A stretch of 53,281 nucleotides of DNA from positions 1 through 53,281 of the forward strand of contig JAAAUF010000154.1 of assembly GCA_015499985.1 (NCBI GenBank), read 5' to 3'. Positions 1 through 10,541 of the stretch are shown here, piece after piece. The first letter of the stretch is position 1. Every line of letters starts with the position of its first letter. The translations under genes were made by a program, and so were the position numbers. This DNA comes from Haplosporangium gracile (Eukaryota; Mortierellomycota; Mortierellomycetes; Mortierellales; Mortierellaceae). Under the pieces are notes generated by a model. It saw only the letters and a list, made by a program, of their open reading frames with translations, did not search any database and had not been told where the DNA came from.

Positions 1-108
1 AAACAACAAGCAAGGAAAAAAAAAAAAAAAGGCAAAGAAGTGGTATGGTTTGTTTATTATCTAAGTATGACTCTTCGATATTCTCGAGCTCCTCAACGAC
101 ACTGCTGT

Positions 109-1137
109 TCAGTTCAACAATTCAACCTCCTTCAAAAACAAAGCTTGGTTATCCTTCTGCTCCTCAATCTCCTTAGCCGTAGCATCAAGCTTCAACTGAC
201 CATACCAAAGCGTAAAGAACTCTGTGTGCTTCACCAACCGTTCCCGCTCAAATCCAAATCGGATATACCCCATCAACGCCTCGCTTTGATGAATTGTCGT
301 CGACAAAATCACTCTCTTGAAGCCCTGCTCCTTTGCAGAATCCTTCAAGGTCTGCATCAAGAGCTTGGCAATTCCAAGGCGGCGGTAGTTGGGGTGAACG
401 GAGAGACGGCGTAACTCGGCATCGAATTCTGAGGGTTGTTCGAAAGTAGAGGCGGGAAAGCCTTGTTTGAGGTGCTTGGAGAGAAGGGATTCGGTATGTG
501 CAGCGACGTCGTCGAGGGAGATGCAGCCCAGGACCAATTGTGGGTGGGATTCGAGACATGCGACCCAGAACTGCGACCTGTTCTTCTTTGGCGTTGTTGC
601 CGACTTCTTGTCTCCTGTCTTGTCCTTGTCCTGCTTCTCAACGGGGGAGATGTCCTTCTGATAGTAGGCACCAATATCGCCCAAATCCTCATCCAAACAA
701 CCCTGGAAATAAGACTGGGTAACCCCCTGATTACTGGAATAGAGCGAATAAACCGTCGCCAGTGTCACCAAGACCGTAATCCCAGCTCCAAGCAAAATGA
801 ACGACGGTTTCAAGAACTGATCCACCATCCCCTGGACAGTCACCGACTCCATCAATGCCTCCTGCAGCGTCCTGAAATCTCCCAGCACTCCTCTTGCTCC
901 TTTTCCTGTCCTTGTGGTAGAGTTGTTGACGGCGGAGAGGGTGGCGAGGAGGAGTTCGAAGACGAGGGTATAGGTCAGGGATTTGGTGAGGATGGATAGG
1001 ACGGTGGCACGGTGGCGAATGGTTTTTTGGAAGATGCGGTCGCCGACCGTGGAGAAGCCTAGGTAGAGAGTCTCAAGAACTTGGTCCCTGTCTGCTTCTG
1101 TGTATGGGCGGATCCGGATCGCTAACTTGTCAATCAT
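109..1137 (-). CDS. NAT8/camello-like membrane GNAT N-acetyltransferase
   Basis: A single-exon gene of 342 residues. The N-terminus (IRPYTEADRDQV, residues 8-20) fits the opening of the NAT8 branch of the GNAT superfamily. Two hydrophobic segments (about 45-70 and 110-134) should anchor it in a membrane, as NAT8 is anchored in the ER. The catalytic core follows: QFWVA near 189, then the acetyl-CoA loop (LRRLSVHPNYRRLGIA, 242-257, with the R-x-x-G-[IL]-A signature) and the C-terminal fold ending near FGF at 294-296. The family transfers acetyl groups to cysteine conjugates or lysines; the substrate here is unknown. The frame stays open upstream for 80 more codons, but that part is phenylalanine/serine-rich low complexity, so I start at the methionine just before the conserved domain. 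A TTTATT (AATAAA on this strand) lies about 50 nt past the stop. Identity as a GNAT is firm, the NAT8 subfamily is likely. Confidence 0.85.
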   Translation of the reverse strand: MIDKLAIRIRPYTEADRDQVLETLYLGFSTVGDRIFQKTIRHRATVLSILTKSLTYTLVFELLLATLSAVNNSTTRTGKGARGVLGDFRTLQEALMESVTVQGMVDQFLKPSFILLGAGITVLVTLATVYSLYSSNQGVTQSYFQGCLDEDLGDIGAYYQKDISPVEKQDKDKTGDKKSATTPKKNRSQFWVACLESHPQLVLGCISLDDVAAHTESLLSKHLKQGFPASTFEQPSEFDAELRRLSVHPNYRRLGIAKLLMQTLKDSAKEQGFKRVILSTTIHQSEALMGYIRFGFERERLVKHTEFFTLWYGQLKLDATAKEIEEQKDNQALFLKEVELLN

Positions 1138-1679
1138 TCTTGTTGTATAAGGGTGGGTTTGTGCTACTTTGTGTGGAAGAAATGTGGGTGAGAGGACTGG
1201 AGTGTATGGAGAATGGTGTGGAGAATGTAGAAGGTGAAAGGAGGATGAGAAGCTGATGTTAACTGGGAAGTGTAGAGGGAAAGCGCAAAGGAAAAAGAAG
1301 AAAAGAGAGAAAGAAAAAGACAGAAACCCAGCAATAAATACTATAGATGATGACTCCACCCCAGAGGGCGCTTTCAACTTTCAAGTCCGCCTTATAGTGG
1401 AGCACAAAAACGAACGGGCGTTGATCTTGGCATCCTCCATGTGTTGTTTGTGCGGGTGGCTGGGAGAACTCGAGGACAAAAAGAGGGGGAAAAAAAATAA
1501 TATTCTAAGTCTCGCCCAATTGTGTTGAATCCATCTTATCGCAAATATGCAGGACTACGCCGCCTCTGCGCACCTCAAATCCCTGGCCTCTTTCCCCTCT
1601 CCTTCGGCATTCCTTCCGATCTCTCATTTGTCAAGCACACACATACACGCACACATTTAAACAACGTTCATTCACTCCC
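1138..1679. promoter_or_regulatory. Divergent promoter region, acetyltransferase / LYRM2
   Basis: This 542 bp interval separates the two start codons of a head-to-head pair, so it must hold both promoters. It is purine-rich on the acetyltransferase side (GAAAAGAAGAAAAG-type tracts near 1285-1325). I see no gene in it and no clear TATA box. Confidence 0.5.
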
Positions 1680-2269
1680 ATGAAGCCTCCTGCAGTCCCC
1701 GCATCCCTCTCCCGCGCAGCACGAAAGATCTCTGTCAAGGACGGACCCAACCTCGAATACGTAAACGACTATTCACTTTTATTCCATTCCCACATCCATC
1801 CATCCATAAAACCTGAATGAGCTCGGGGAAGCAAGAACAACCAATAACGCTTGAACTAATCTCCTTTCCTAATTATTAATATATATCCCCAAAATAAGTT
1901 CCTGACTCGAGCAAGAGTACTATCGTTGTACAGAGAGATCCAGAGGACACTCAAGGGGGTCAAGGACCCTCGGGACCGTCAAGAGCTCCATCATTGGGCT
2001 CGATCCGACTTTGAGCGGTTCCGTCACGAAACCAGCCCTGTACGCTAAACATATTAGCCGGTTTCTTCTTCAATTAGCAATTTGTACCTTTGCTCCTTCC
2101 TCACTCGTTGCTGTTACTGATAACGTTTCTTAACTCCCACAATAACGGCATGCGTATTTAGGACAAGATCAAGTCGCTAATCTCCCAGGGAAAACACCAG
2201 TTCCATGCTCTGCAGACCAACCTCTCCCTCTCCTCCACCATTGCGCCACCAAAAAACAGCAAAAAGTGA
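1680..2269 (+). CDS. LYRM2: LYR motif-containing protein 2 (LYRM2-like)
   Basis: Three exons (1680-1760, 1899-2039, 2162-2269), all in phase 0, encode 109 residues. Exon 1 gives a basic, proline/serine-containing N-terminus that could be a mitochondrial presequence. Exon 2 carries the Complex1_LYR core: FLTRARVLSLYREIQRTL has the L-Y-R triplet, followed by a helix with HHWARSDFERF, the counterpart of the WAREEF motif in animal LYRM2. Exon 3 continues as IKSLISQGKHQFHALQ, which also matches LYRM2. LYR proteins bind mitochondrial acyl carrier protein and serve as assembly factors; LYRM2 is linked to complex I. The protein is slightly longer than animal LYRM2 (about 88 residues). An AATAAA stands at 2421. 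No longer frame covers this gene because each exon is short, so it was found only by splicing. Confidence 0.85.
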
Positions 2270-2420
2270 TCTCCATTCACATCCACCCATATCCTCCTTC
2301 TTCTTCATTCCTCTTTTTACTTCCATTCTCAGCAACCGCCCATTATCATCAATCATCAATTACGCACTCTCCTATATTCGTATTGCCAACTTGTACTATA
2401 GCATTTTCAACAACAACGAT

Positions 2421-2426
2421 AATAAA
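2421..2426 (+). terminator. Candidate poly(A) signal of LYRM2
   Basis: An exact AATAAA hexamer lies about 150 nt past the LYRM2 stop, within the 307 bp convergent spacer shared with PTPS. That spacer (2270-2576) shows no gene; it is CT-rich at its start and A/T-rich later. Confidence 0.4.
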
Positions 2427-2576
2427 TCACACTGTCCTTGTATCGACACACTCTGAACATTACGGTGGTATTTACTTTTGTTGTACATATGTTGTAGGAT
2501 GTATGTGTATTCTAGGCTGACTATTTAGTCGCCCATTGTTAATACGCATCCTTGTTCAATTAACTCTTCAAGATGC

Positions 2577-3664
2577 CTATTCTCCTCGGTAGACAACAAT
2601 GTTCTTGTCGGTCTCATAGACCTTGAGTTCATGGAGTTCATATGTCTCTGATGGAGGCAGGTGCTTCTTGATGCTCTCCCACAAGAACACTGCCAGGTTC
2701 TCAGTTGTGCTAGTTGAAGACAAAAAGAAAAATAATCCAGGGTAAGTCATTTTGGGCCAAATTGATTGTGGAAAAGTTTTTTGTTTGCTCGGGTGAGCAA
2801 TTGACACAGCAAAATGGCCTCCTGATGTTGCGCATGTGTGTGTGAATGCGCCCGGGCGCTCTTATTTTACCTGGGTGTGGAGTGAAAGTAGGGGACATCA
2901 ATGTCCTAATCGAGTTATTTCGGATGAGTAAAGCACAAAAAAATGTTAACAAAAGGGAAACCAAGCCCAAGTATGTTAAATGAAATGACGACAAAATAGA
3001 CAATTTCAACGAAAAGTGGAAGTATATAAACGCACAAGGTTGCGGTGGTCGCACGGGTCCATGACGGCGGTCTGTAGAGTCTTCTTCAAATCTGTGATGT
3101 TGATCACCATGCCGGATACTGGGTTGATCTATATTCAGCAAAGGTCAAGGATCGAACACAGAGCCAAAAAAAAAAAAAAAGTAGGAAAGAAAAAGCAAAG
3201 AAGAAGGTCATGCAGAGAGAATGTCAGTAAAAGAAAGGAACAGTAGTAAATATGTATTGAGCGCTGCCCTCCTCCTTGTATTGTTTTGAAATCGCATCCA
3301 GCCTGGATTCCATATGCAGATGTCTTGGTTTTTTTTTGTTTCCTTCTTTTTACCTGTCCCTTTATCGTCACTTCAACTATAGAAGAATACCAAAAAAAGG
3401 GAAGCAGAGAAGGGAGGAAGCGTGAGTTGGTTATTTGATCAACTTTCTTCATTCGGCAACTAACTTGCTTACAAGTTGAATGAGCCTGAGAATGAATGAA
3501 TACGCACCTTTGTAGTTGTGCCCATGACCAGAAGTGTGGTTGCATTTGCCGTAGAGGGCAATGTTCTCTGTTGCGCTCAGGTGGACCGAGTTGAGTCGGT
3601 GTGCGGCCGAGAAGCGCTCGATCCTTGTGACATAGCCGATGCGAATGGGTGTTGAGGTTGTCAT
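2577..3664 (-). CDS. PTS: 6-pyruvoyl-tetrahydropterin synthase (PTPS)
   Basis: Five exons on - (3508-3664, 3354-3376, 3036-3128, 2871-2905, 2577-2709) give 146 residues, the normal family length. PTPS converts dihydroneopterin triphosphate to 6-pyruvoyl-tetrahydropterin, the second step of tetrahydrobiopterin (BH4) synthesis. The zinc ligands are visible as His22 (FSAAHRL) and His47/His49 (GHGHNY). The catalytic Cys41 lies in YGKCNH, and the other triad members Asp87/His88 lie in DPCDHRNL, numbering almost identical to rat PTPS. STTEN (103-107) is the pterin-anchoring glutamate region. Two exons are very small (23 and 35 nt), and the Cys and the Asp/His pair sit in different exons. The first exon reaches upstream in an open frame, but the ATG at 3664 sits at the family's usual start. 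Mortierella is known to make BH4 and hydroxylate phenylalanine, which fits. Confidence 0.93.
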
Positions 3665-4098
3665 CGTTATGTTGTCCTTTGTTCCGTGTTGAAGGAAGGA
3701 AAGGGGTAAAAGGATGGCGAAGAAAAGGAATGGGAGAAAGTGGAGAGAGAAAAGAAGTTTTGGTTGGGAGCTCTTTTCAGCCGGCAAATAGGCGAATTAG
3801 TTGGAGGTATCCGTGGTTGATGTGGTGGGCGTGGGAGAGCTGAAGGATTGAAAGAGTGAGTGTCCCTGCGTTTTTTTTTTGTGTCCAAGCCACGGATGGG
3901 AATTCACCACTGCTCGATTGCTCCCACTCCAAGAGACACGACAGGCACAAAAACATCAAAACACACGTAGTGGCCAGCTTTAGCTCTTACTTACATTCGC
4001 CGCTCATCGATCCCTCCAACAAACTATTCTCACATACTACACTCTCCTAGCCCCTTTTTTACTCTTGTATACCCCAACAATACAGAAAAACAGAAACA
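3665..4098. promoter_or_regulatory. Divergent promoter region, PTPS / TFIIIC subunit 6
   Basis: These 434 bp separate two start codons facing away from each other. They hold GA-rich sequence on the PTPS side and pyrimidine-rich sequence just before the TFIIIC gene (around 4035-4065). No other gene is visible. Confidence 0.45.
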
Positions 4099-5059
4099 AT
4101 GGAAGCACAGGAATACACGGCAGACGCCCAACAGAAGGATTCTCAGGACTGGGAATGGGTTGAGGAGACAGAATACATCGTCCTTGACTTTGGTGGCTCA
4201 AACCTCGATGCATCCGACATGGAGCAACTCACTACAAAAGGATACAGTCTCATCGTAAGTGAAGCCACATACTTTACTTCATCCTCTCGCTCAGTTTGCA
4301 TACAGCGATAGTAGCATGTGTAATATACTACAGCCACAAAAACGCTTACTAATCCAAACAAACTATCGCGTGTGTTATAAACGATTGTTAGGGTTTGGAG
4401 ACAGGATCGCCATATTTCAAATGCGGAGCTCACACATTCAAGGGCTGCTTTGAGGAGAGCGCCTTCACCGAGGACTTGATCTTTAACATGAAAGGTATAT
4501 CTCATTCTGATTACACTTCTACACACTAGTAATTATTTCAAGGCGCATTTTCCAACCTAGCCATATCTCTCCCCTTTCCTTCTTTGGCAAAATAGTTCGC
4601 GAGGACGTAGAGGAGGGCATGGAGGACAACGAGGAAGACAACACGGATGCACTCGACCTTTTGACCATTACTACCAAGCATGTCATCTTTGACCCTGTAG
4701 AGTTGGTTCGGAACGAACCTATGGCGCCCGTCGATATTAATGTTCTTGTCGAGAACAATCAATCTCAGCAACTGGACGAGGCCGATTTTAAGGCACTGAC
4801 GAGAGGCTCATCACAGTCTATCTGGAAGGCTGCTCGACAAGCTGCTGGGATGTCTACTGTTGCGAAGCGGAATCGGGTGGTAGGGACCAACATTGTGATG
4901 AACAAATCAACCGAGTCTGGAGTTACAAAGAATTGGCAAGCTGTAGCGGGTTTACAAGGAGGAGAGGCACTAGCAACAGCAGCGACAGGAGGATCGGGAT
5001 CAGTATCATCAGCTGAAACTTCTGGAGCAGGTGAAGATACCCCTATGGAGTTGGATTGA
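4099..5059 (+). CDS. TFIIIC subunit 6-like protein (triple-barrel domain)
   Basis: Three exons (4099-4254, 4392-4494, 4596-5059) encode 240 residues. Residues about 17-90 match the TFIIIC triple-barrel domain of GTF3C6/Sfc7-type proteins: DWEWVEETEYIVLDFGG, then GLETGSPYFKCGAHTFKG and the acidic ESAFTEDLIF. A second conserved strand set, TTKHVIFDPVELV, follows an acidic linker (VREDVEEGMEDNEEDN). The remainder is a polar, serine/alanine-rich tail. TFIIIC binds the internal A and B boxes of tRNA genes and recruits TFIIIB for RNA polymerase III; this small subunit pairs with the tau95-type subunit. The codon split at the second intron (G|TT) keeps the frame intact. The gene shares a 434 bp divergent promoter with PTPS. 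An AATAAA lies at 5337. The domain assignment is good; exact orthology to human GTF3C6 is inferred. Confidence 0.85.
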
Positions 5060-5336
5060 TCCATTTTTTTTCTTTGGAATTCATATGCACCAACATCCAC
5101 CATACGGGAAATACGGGTTGCCGGCGACTCCTCTATTTCTCTTTGCATTCTTTCACGATCTCACCAATCTAAGGCATCAATCTTCCGACAACTCTGCGGC
5201 CGCCCTTATGCTTTGAAAGCAGTCTCGCTCGCACTCGTGCACTCCTGAAGCCAGGACGAGCTGGCGTTTCTCTCGTAACATCAGGAGACAGTGAGGTCAG
5301 AGCGATAGCTTTCTGCCCGCTGGCACCATGACCCGT

Positions 5337-5342
5337 AATAAA
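5337..5342 (+). terminator. Candidate poly(A) signal of the TFIIIC subunit gene
   Basis: An exact AATAAA lies about 280 nt beyond the stop codon. It is the first such hexamer downstream, though it is further away than usual. Confidence 0.3.
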
Positions 5343-5514
5343 AGTGTAGATTATAAAGCCTTTCCTTCTTGCAGTGGTGATATCATGTAAACGTTATGAA
5401 TCTCATGGCTGCCGTTTTTTTGTGTCTTTTTTATGTGAGATTAAAGTGATTAGGCAAACGAAAGCTACCAGAGACGAAGATGAGCAAAAATAAATGAAAA
5501 AGTATAGAAGTTAG

Positions 5515-6060
5515 TTGAGGGCCCTGATAGATTTGGCGAGACTGCCCGCTTCCCGGATCTGCACCTTGATGCGTTGTCGTGTCATCTGCTCGCGGAGTCC
5601 GATCGGACCAGGATCAGCATGTCGAACCAAGTCCAAGAATCATGTCATGACCTTCTTCTCTCTGGTGAAGGTGGTCTTGCACCCACCAATAATGTGACGG
5701 CGCCAGTAGTGCGGACTAGTCTCCAGAGCCCACACTGAGGGTCGACCGGCTTTTGACTTCATCTAGTTATCAAAGACCAGACGAAATAACCTGGGGAATT
5801 TTGATACATTCTCGCAGTAGTGACATAGGTGCTGGCGACTTTGACAGGATCTAGTTGATTGTACGAGCGTGCGACGAGATAAAACGCCTGGTCAATACCA
5901 TTACCCTTGAAGAGGATAATGAATCTGTCCACACCTGTTCCCCCCTCCTTCGCGACCCTCAACATATATATCCTGAGGCTGTACTTCATTATCAGACGGG
6001 AATTGTTCTTGAGGAGCTGGGTGTGATTGGAGGACTGGACGAGCTTGAAGATCGGTAATA
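5515..6060 (-). pseudogene. Possible decayed protein-coding remnant, unidentified
   Basis: On the - strand three successive open pieces in different frames look more protein-like than the surrounding DNA. The first (5989-5762) reads through GVDRFIILFKGNGIDQAF and ASTYVTTARMYQNSPGYF. The second (from 5762) contains WALETSPHYWRRHIIGG and ends in TGA. The third piece continues in that same frame past the TGA with DLVRHADPGPIGLREQ to a stop near 5518. Amino-acid composition is balanced and lacks the low-complexity bias of other spacer frames. I do not recognise the family. No splice sites join the pieces convincingly, so a degenerate gene or transposon fragment is the simplest reading. Confidence is low. 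Confidence 0.25.
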
Positions 6061-7929
6061 TGCTGTGCTTATCTCATGGGGTTTATTTTTACGACTTCGC
6101 TCGAGTCTACGGAAGCCAGAGCTAAAATATTATTTTTAGTGGCGAATCCTTAATTGACCGTCCAGCGCATAATTGCACAATTCATTTGTTTTTGAGGACT
6201 TCAATGTAGTGGAGAAGGACGGCCGTTTGTTGTGTCTATCCCTGAGGGATGTGCAGGAGATAAAGTCTTTTTTTGGGGAACAAGGGAAACACTTGCTTCC
6301 TTTTAAAGAGAGCATAGGCAAACCGGCAAGATAACTTGAAAAATAAAAACTTTGTTTGAATTTAAATGTCATTGAGTGCAAGTTCAAAGGACGATCGTGT
6401 GTTAAAGCCTCTTTGAACCTGTCGATGGACGCTGCAAATCATTCTGCCAAAGTAACAGACAAGGCATTGTGTTCCAATTCGTCGATAATAATCATTTAAA
6501 GGTTGCTGAGTGAGGGAGACAATACTGGAGGCGCTTAGAGGATGAGTACCACGATGCGGACATTGCGAATAATCCTTGTCACCTACAGGATTGTGCGCGC
6601 TTTTGTTTGTCTGTTTGTAGTTCTTGACTATTGCTTTGTTGATAGTTGTCGCACTACCTTGATCCTACATGGAAAAAGGGAGGGGGGTGCTCAGATGCAA
6701 GTCAATACAAAAAATGAACTCCTTTTTTTTCATGCTCGCCCTCGGATAAAAAAGTCTCCGTAAAAGTAGAATCCGGCAACATGATTGCTCATCATGTCTC
6801 TTTCTTATTCCCCAAAAAAGTGTATTCTCTCTACCCATCTCATGTACCCTGCTTTGTTTACTCGAACAATTTTACTGTTTGCTTCTCTTCAATTGCCCTA
6901 CTGATGCTCAAAAAAAAAAAAAAAAAAGGCAAATGGAAAGAGAGGTTCATTTGATTTATATCGGAGGGACATTGCGGGTCGCGTGCAAAGTAAGAGCTGC
7001 TTTGAGGGGCGAGATATTCCCTCCTACATCTCACATCTCACACCCCACATAGTCAAGCTAAGTTCAGCGTTGATACTGAGTTCATATCCCGCTTGCCGAC
7101 GTTCAGGCGCAGTCCACTTCCACTTCAGGCCATTCAGGGACAGGTTTTTTTTTGTTTTAACGAGACATGTGTGAACCCCAATGAGGATGAATGGATAGGT
7201 GTGGTTCTAAACAGCCAAAGAAAAAAGATGAGGACTCGTATCTGGACCTCCACATCTTGAGTGGCACAAAATAAGGCTGCAAAAAGGCTTGGGATGAAGG
7301 GGTCAATGCAACGGAGGATCGACTGAGAACAAACAACATCTAACAGACAAGGACAGGAAAGACGATTGTATGTTCATGTGAGGAGAGTATGTGTTGCATG
7401 AGCGTTGGAGTGTGGGGTTGAGAGGAAGGTATGTGAAGAGGGGGTTGACAGTAATAAATAAGAGAGGAATGGTGTTGAAAGATAAAAAAGCAAACAGAGA
7501 AAAGAGATAGGATGTGGTGCAAACCTAAACGAGAATAGAGGCGGTGCGTTTAAAATGAATGGGCACTTGAAGTTGAAGGTCATACAAGAAAGTGGCACCA
7601 CTCTACTCGTGCTGCGTGGGAAGGAGACAAGTAGAGGACAGCAGGAGGAACAACCAATGAGCACAAGAAATTGTTCCAATTCAGGAGCCCAGTCCAGGCG
7701 GAGACAAGCAAAGTTTCTTGTAAGGATACAAAGCAACAAGGCGGGACTCGTATTTTATTTTTTATTTTTTATTCTTTTTCTCACTCCGTCCGGTTTTTGA
7801 CTGTCCCTTTCTTTTTTTTTTTCTCCTACTGCCCCTGTCGCTTCTTTCTTTTCTCTTCTTTCTTCTTTTCCTTTCCTTTTTCTCATCAGCCCCGACACTA
7901 CAAGCACATCACCCCCATCATCACCAACC

Positions 7930-10310
7930 ATGGCCAAGAACACAACAAGGTCAACACAGAAGGACTCCAAGGCCGTCTCAAAGCGGTCATCCAAGAAGGC
8001 TACCGCTCCCGTCTTCCCCGGATTCGTCAAGGCCTTCGGCCTCCAGAAACTCTTCCGTGATGACAGAGGTACTTTTCATCATCCTCTTTTTTTTTTCTTC
8101 TTACCATCACTTTACTTTCTACTGTGTCACCATCATCTTTTTGGGGTTCATCATCTCCCTGGAGTGTACTACCGCTACTTCCTATCTTTCTCTTTCACAT
8201 ATACCGGATACATGAATTGGACCTATTTACCGCCACACACTTTCTTTACTAGAGTAAAGAGTGAGAATTGTGGAAAACTTCAAAGGATATTACCTAAGAG
8301 TGCTCCGACGAGGCGCGCACACACAGCATGGACCAATTGGACGCTTCATGGCAGGCTATTTTTACTGCAAGGACGAATAGCATCAAGCGCAATTAGGAAG
8401 ACAAGGAAAAACAAAATGGGGGAGTATGGATATGGTCATGTTGGACTACTCGGAAAAAAGAAAAGGAAGCAGATGTGGGAGTAGATTGTCGCCAGTTTGA
8501 CCAGTATTCTCCCATACATTGCTTCTTTTATCAACTGAAGCGCCTTCTCGTTTGCTACTTGCGAGCTGTACACGGCACACCCCACCCTCTCCTTGTACCA
8601 ACTAAGGAGTTCACCAATATTCGCAAAGTACTAATCCCTTTTCCTTCTCTTCTTCGTCCCTCTTCCTCCTTCCCCTTCGTTCCATCCCTATCAATTTTTT
8701 ATCCATGTGCGTTTCCGGTCGATTCGACCCGTTAACAACCACCATTGATAATACCTTATCAACAACAACAACACATCCCGATATCAACAACCAACAAAAA
8801 AACCCACCCTTTTTCAACCACGCACCCCTTTCACCAACAATGCGCGCATACTCAACATTCACATACTAACAATCCTACATAGACATGTCTATTAAGATGG
8901 TCGGTTCAATTCTGCTCGGGTCTCTCCTCGGCAACGGCGTCTGCAGGAACATGACCAGTCTGTCGTACCCTGTCCAGGACGAGCTCACAGTCGAGGGCGA
9001 GCCCTGGTACACTGCCCGCTTCACCAAGGGTATGAACGATATGTACTTTGTCAGCTTCTGGATCATTGCCTTCACATACATCCGTATCGCCATCATGAAG
9101 TCCTTTCTCAACCCGGTCGGAAAGAAGTTGGGCATCCGTGGCTCCAAGTTGGAGCGTTTTGAGGAGCAAGGTTACATCATCATTTACTACCTTGTCTCCT
9201 GGTCTTGCGGCATGGTAAGTTAGCATGATGAGATTTCCGGATGATATGATCTGCCTGGGTTATCACCTTTCTTGTCAACCTGTCCAGACAATGCATGCTT
9301 TTTTGTTCCCACACCGAAACGTCCTTCACTCTCCGCCTCTCAATCCTGCCAGACTAATCAAGAAACACTTTCTCCTGCATGAACTTGTGCTATTGTAGGC
9401 TTTGATGTACAACTCCCCTCACTGGCTGAACACTGACCACTACTGGATCGGATACCCCCACAACAAGCTGTCTGGTGCCTTCAAGGCCTATTACTTGATC
9501 CAGTTTGGTTTCTGGCTCCAGCAGTTCTATGTCCTCAATACTGATATGAAGCGCAAGGATTACATGGCCATGTTGATCCACCACTTCATTACCAGTGCCT
9601 TGATCGGATTCAGTTACATTGTTCACTTGACCCGTATCGGAAACGCCATCTTGATTGTCATGGATGTCTCTGATGTCTTCCTTGCCGTAAGTCACAAACA
9701 ACCTTCCCTTTTTTTTTTTTTTTTTTTTTTCAGCTTCCGTGTGAAATATTCTCTGGAAGACTGACAGCAGGCACATTATGACAAAAAGCTCGAAGGGTCA
9801 CTCACCATCTCAACCTGCAACAATGTGCCCCTCCCTATTTTATAACCTCACCAACACAATTCTTATCGAAAATCCATCTCTAAACTATTATAGATTCCCA
9901 AGATGCTCAAGTACCAGGGCTACACTACAATCTGCGACCTCCTCTTCGGTCTCTTTGTGATCTCTTGGGCTTACACCCGCCACTACCTCTTCCCTATCAT
10001 CATCATGTCGCTCTACAACGGCCCCCAAAAGTTCCTCGACATGAAGTGGGCTCCCGAGCAGGACAAGTACATGTCCTTGAACGTCCAGCGTGGGTTCTTG
10101 GCGCTCCTTTATGGATTGGAGGCTGTGCTCTGCTTCTGGTTCTTGATGATCTTTAAGGTCATCTATAAGATGTTCAAGGGCGGTGCTGCTGATGACAACC
10201 GGAGCCACGATGAGGAGTCTGAGGAGGAGGAGGTCTCGGCTGATGTCATTGAGAAGTTGGGTGTCAACGGTGCTACTGCCAAGGCTGCCAAAGCTGCCAA
10301 GAAGGCATAA
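7930..10310 (+). CDS. Ceramide synthase (Lag1/Lac1 family, TLC domain)
   Basis: Four exons (7930-8068, 8883-9214, 9399-9686, 9894-10310) encode 391 residues. The enzyme joins a sphingoid base to a fatty acyl-CoA to make ceramide in the ER. Exon 1 gives a basic, lysine-rich cytosolic N-terminus. Exons 2-4 hold the multi-span TLC domain. The Lag1 motif is complete: His218-His219 (MLIHHFITSAL) and the MDVSD acid cluster with Asp246 and Asp249, then FLAIPKMLKYQG. The C-terminal tail is cytosolic, first acidic with serines (SHDEESEEEEV, the type of site phosphorylated by casein kinase 2 in yeast Lag1/Lac1), then lysine/alanine-rich. Intron 1 is 814 bp, much longer than the others (184 and 207 bp). 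An ATG two codons into exon 2 could start a shorter isoform that still holds the full TLC domain. The third intron carries a T-run of about 22 at 9709-9730. Acyl-chain preference cannot be read. Confidence 0.95.
8069..8882 (+). other. Long first intron of ceramide synthase
   Basis: 814 bp with a GT donor after a split Asp codon and a CTACATAG acceptor. It is pyrimidine-rich in its first 60 bp and again at 8640-8700. The frames across it have stop codons and biased composition. It may hold a downstream promoter, as an in-frame ATG follows the acceptor at once. No other gene is seen inside. Confidence 0.6.
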
Positions 10311-10493
10311 ACTTGCCTAATGCAAATCTTCAGAATGAGGCTAGCTTTTGTAAGCTTTGCAACCAAACAATATAGTATCTTTTCGTTTTTTGTTTCTTTA
10401 ACCACTTTTTGCTGTCGTTTTTTTTTTGTTACTTACCTCCTTATCTACCTAATACATATCACTTCAACATAAGACCATTGCACAATTGGATAG

Positions 10494-10499
10494 TTTATT
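10494..10499 (-). terminator. Candidate poly(A) signal of CTU2
   Basis: TTTATT on +, AATAAA on the gene's strand, about 43 nt past the stop codon, inside the convergent spacer with ceramide synthase. Confidence 0.5.
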
Positions 10500-10541
10500 A
10501 ATTTGATTACGTCTCGCGCCGTGGTGAATGTCTACTGCCAT

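Larger units (their letters stand above)
5060..7929. other. Gene-poor spacer before the ceramide synthase gene
   Basis: About 2.9 kb without a recognisable intact gene. It contains the 3' flank of the TFIIIC gene, a stretch with protein-like but interrupted frames (5515-6060, listed separately), an A-run of about 19 at 6910-6928, and mixed A/T-rich sequence. The last 150 bp before 7930 are strongly pyrimidine-rich (CTTTTTTTTTTTCTCC and similar blocks), the usual look of a promoter/5' leader here. No tRNA, repeat pair or transposon ends were found by eye. Confidence 0.5.
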
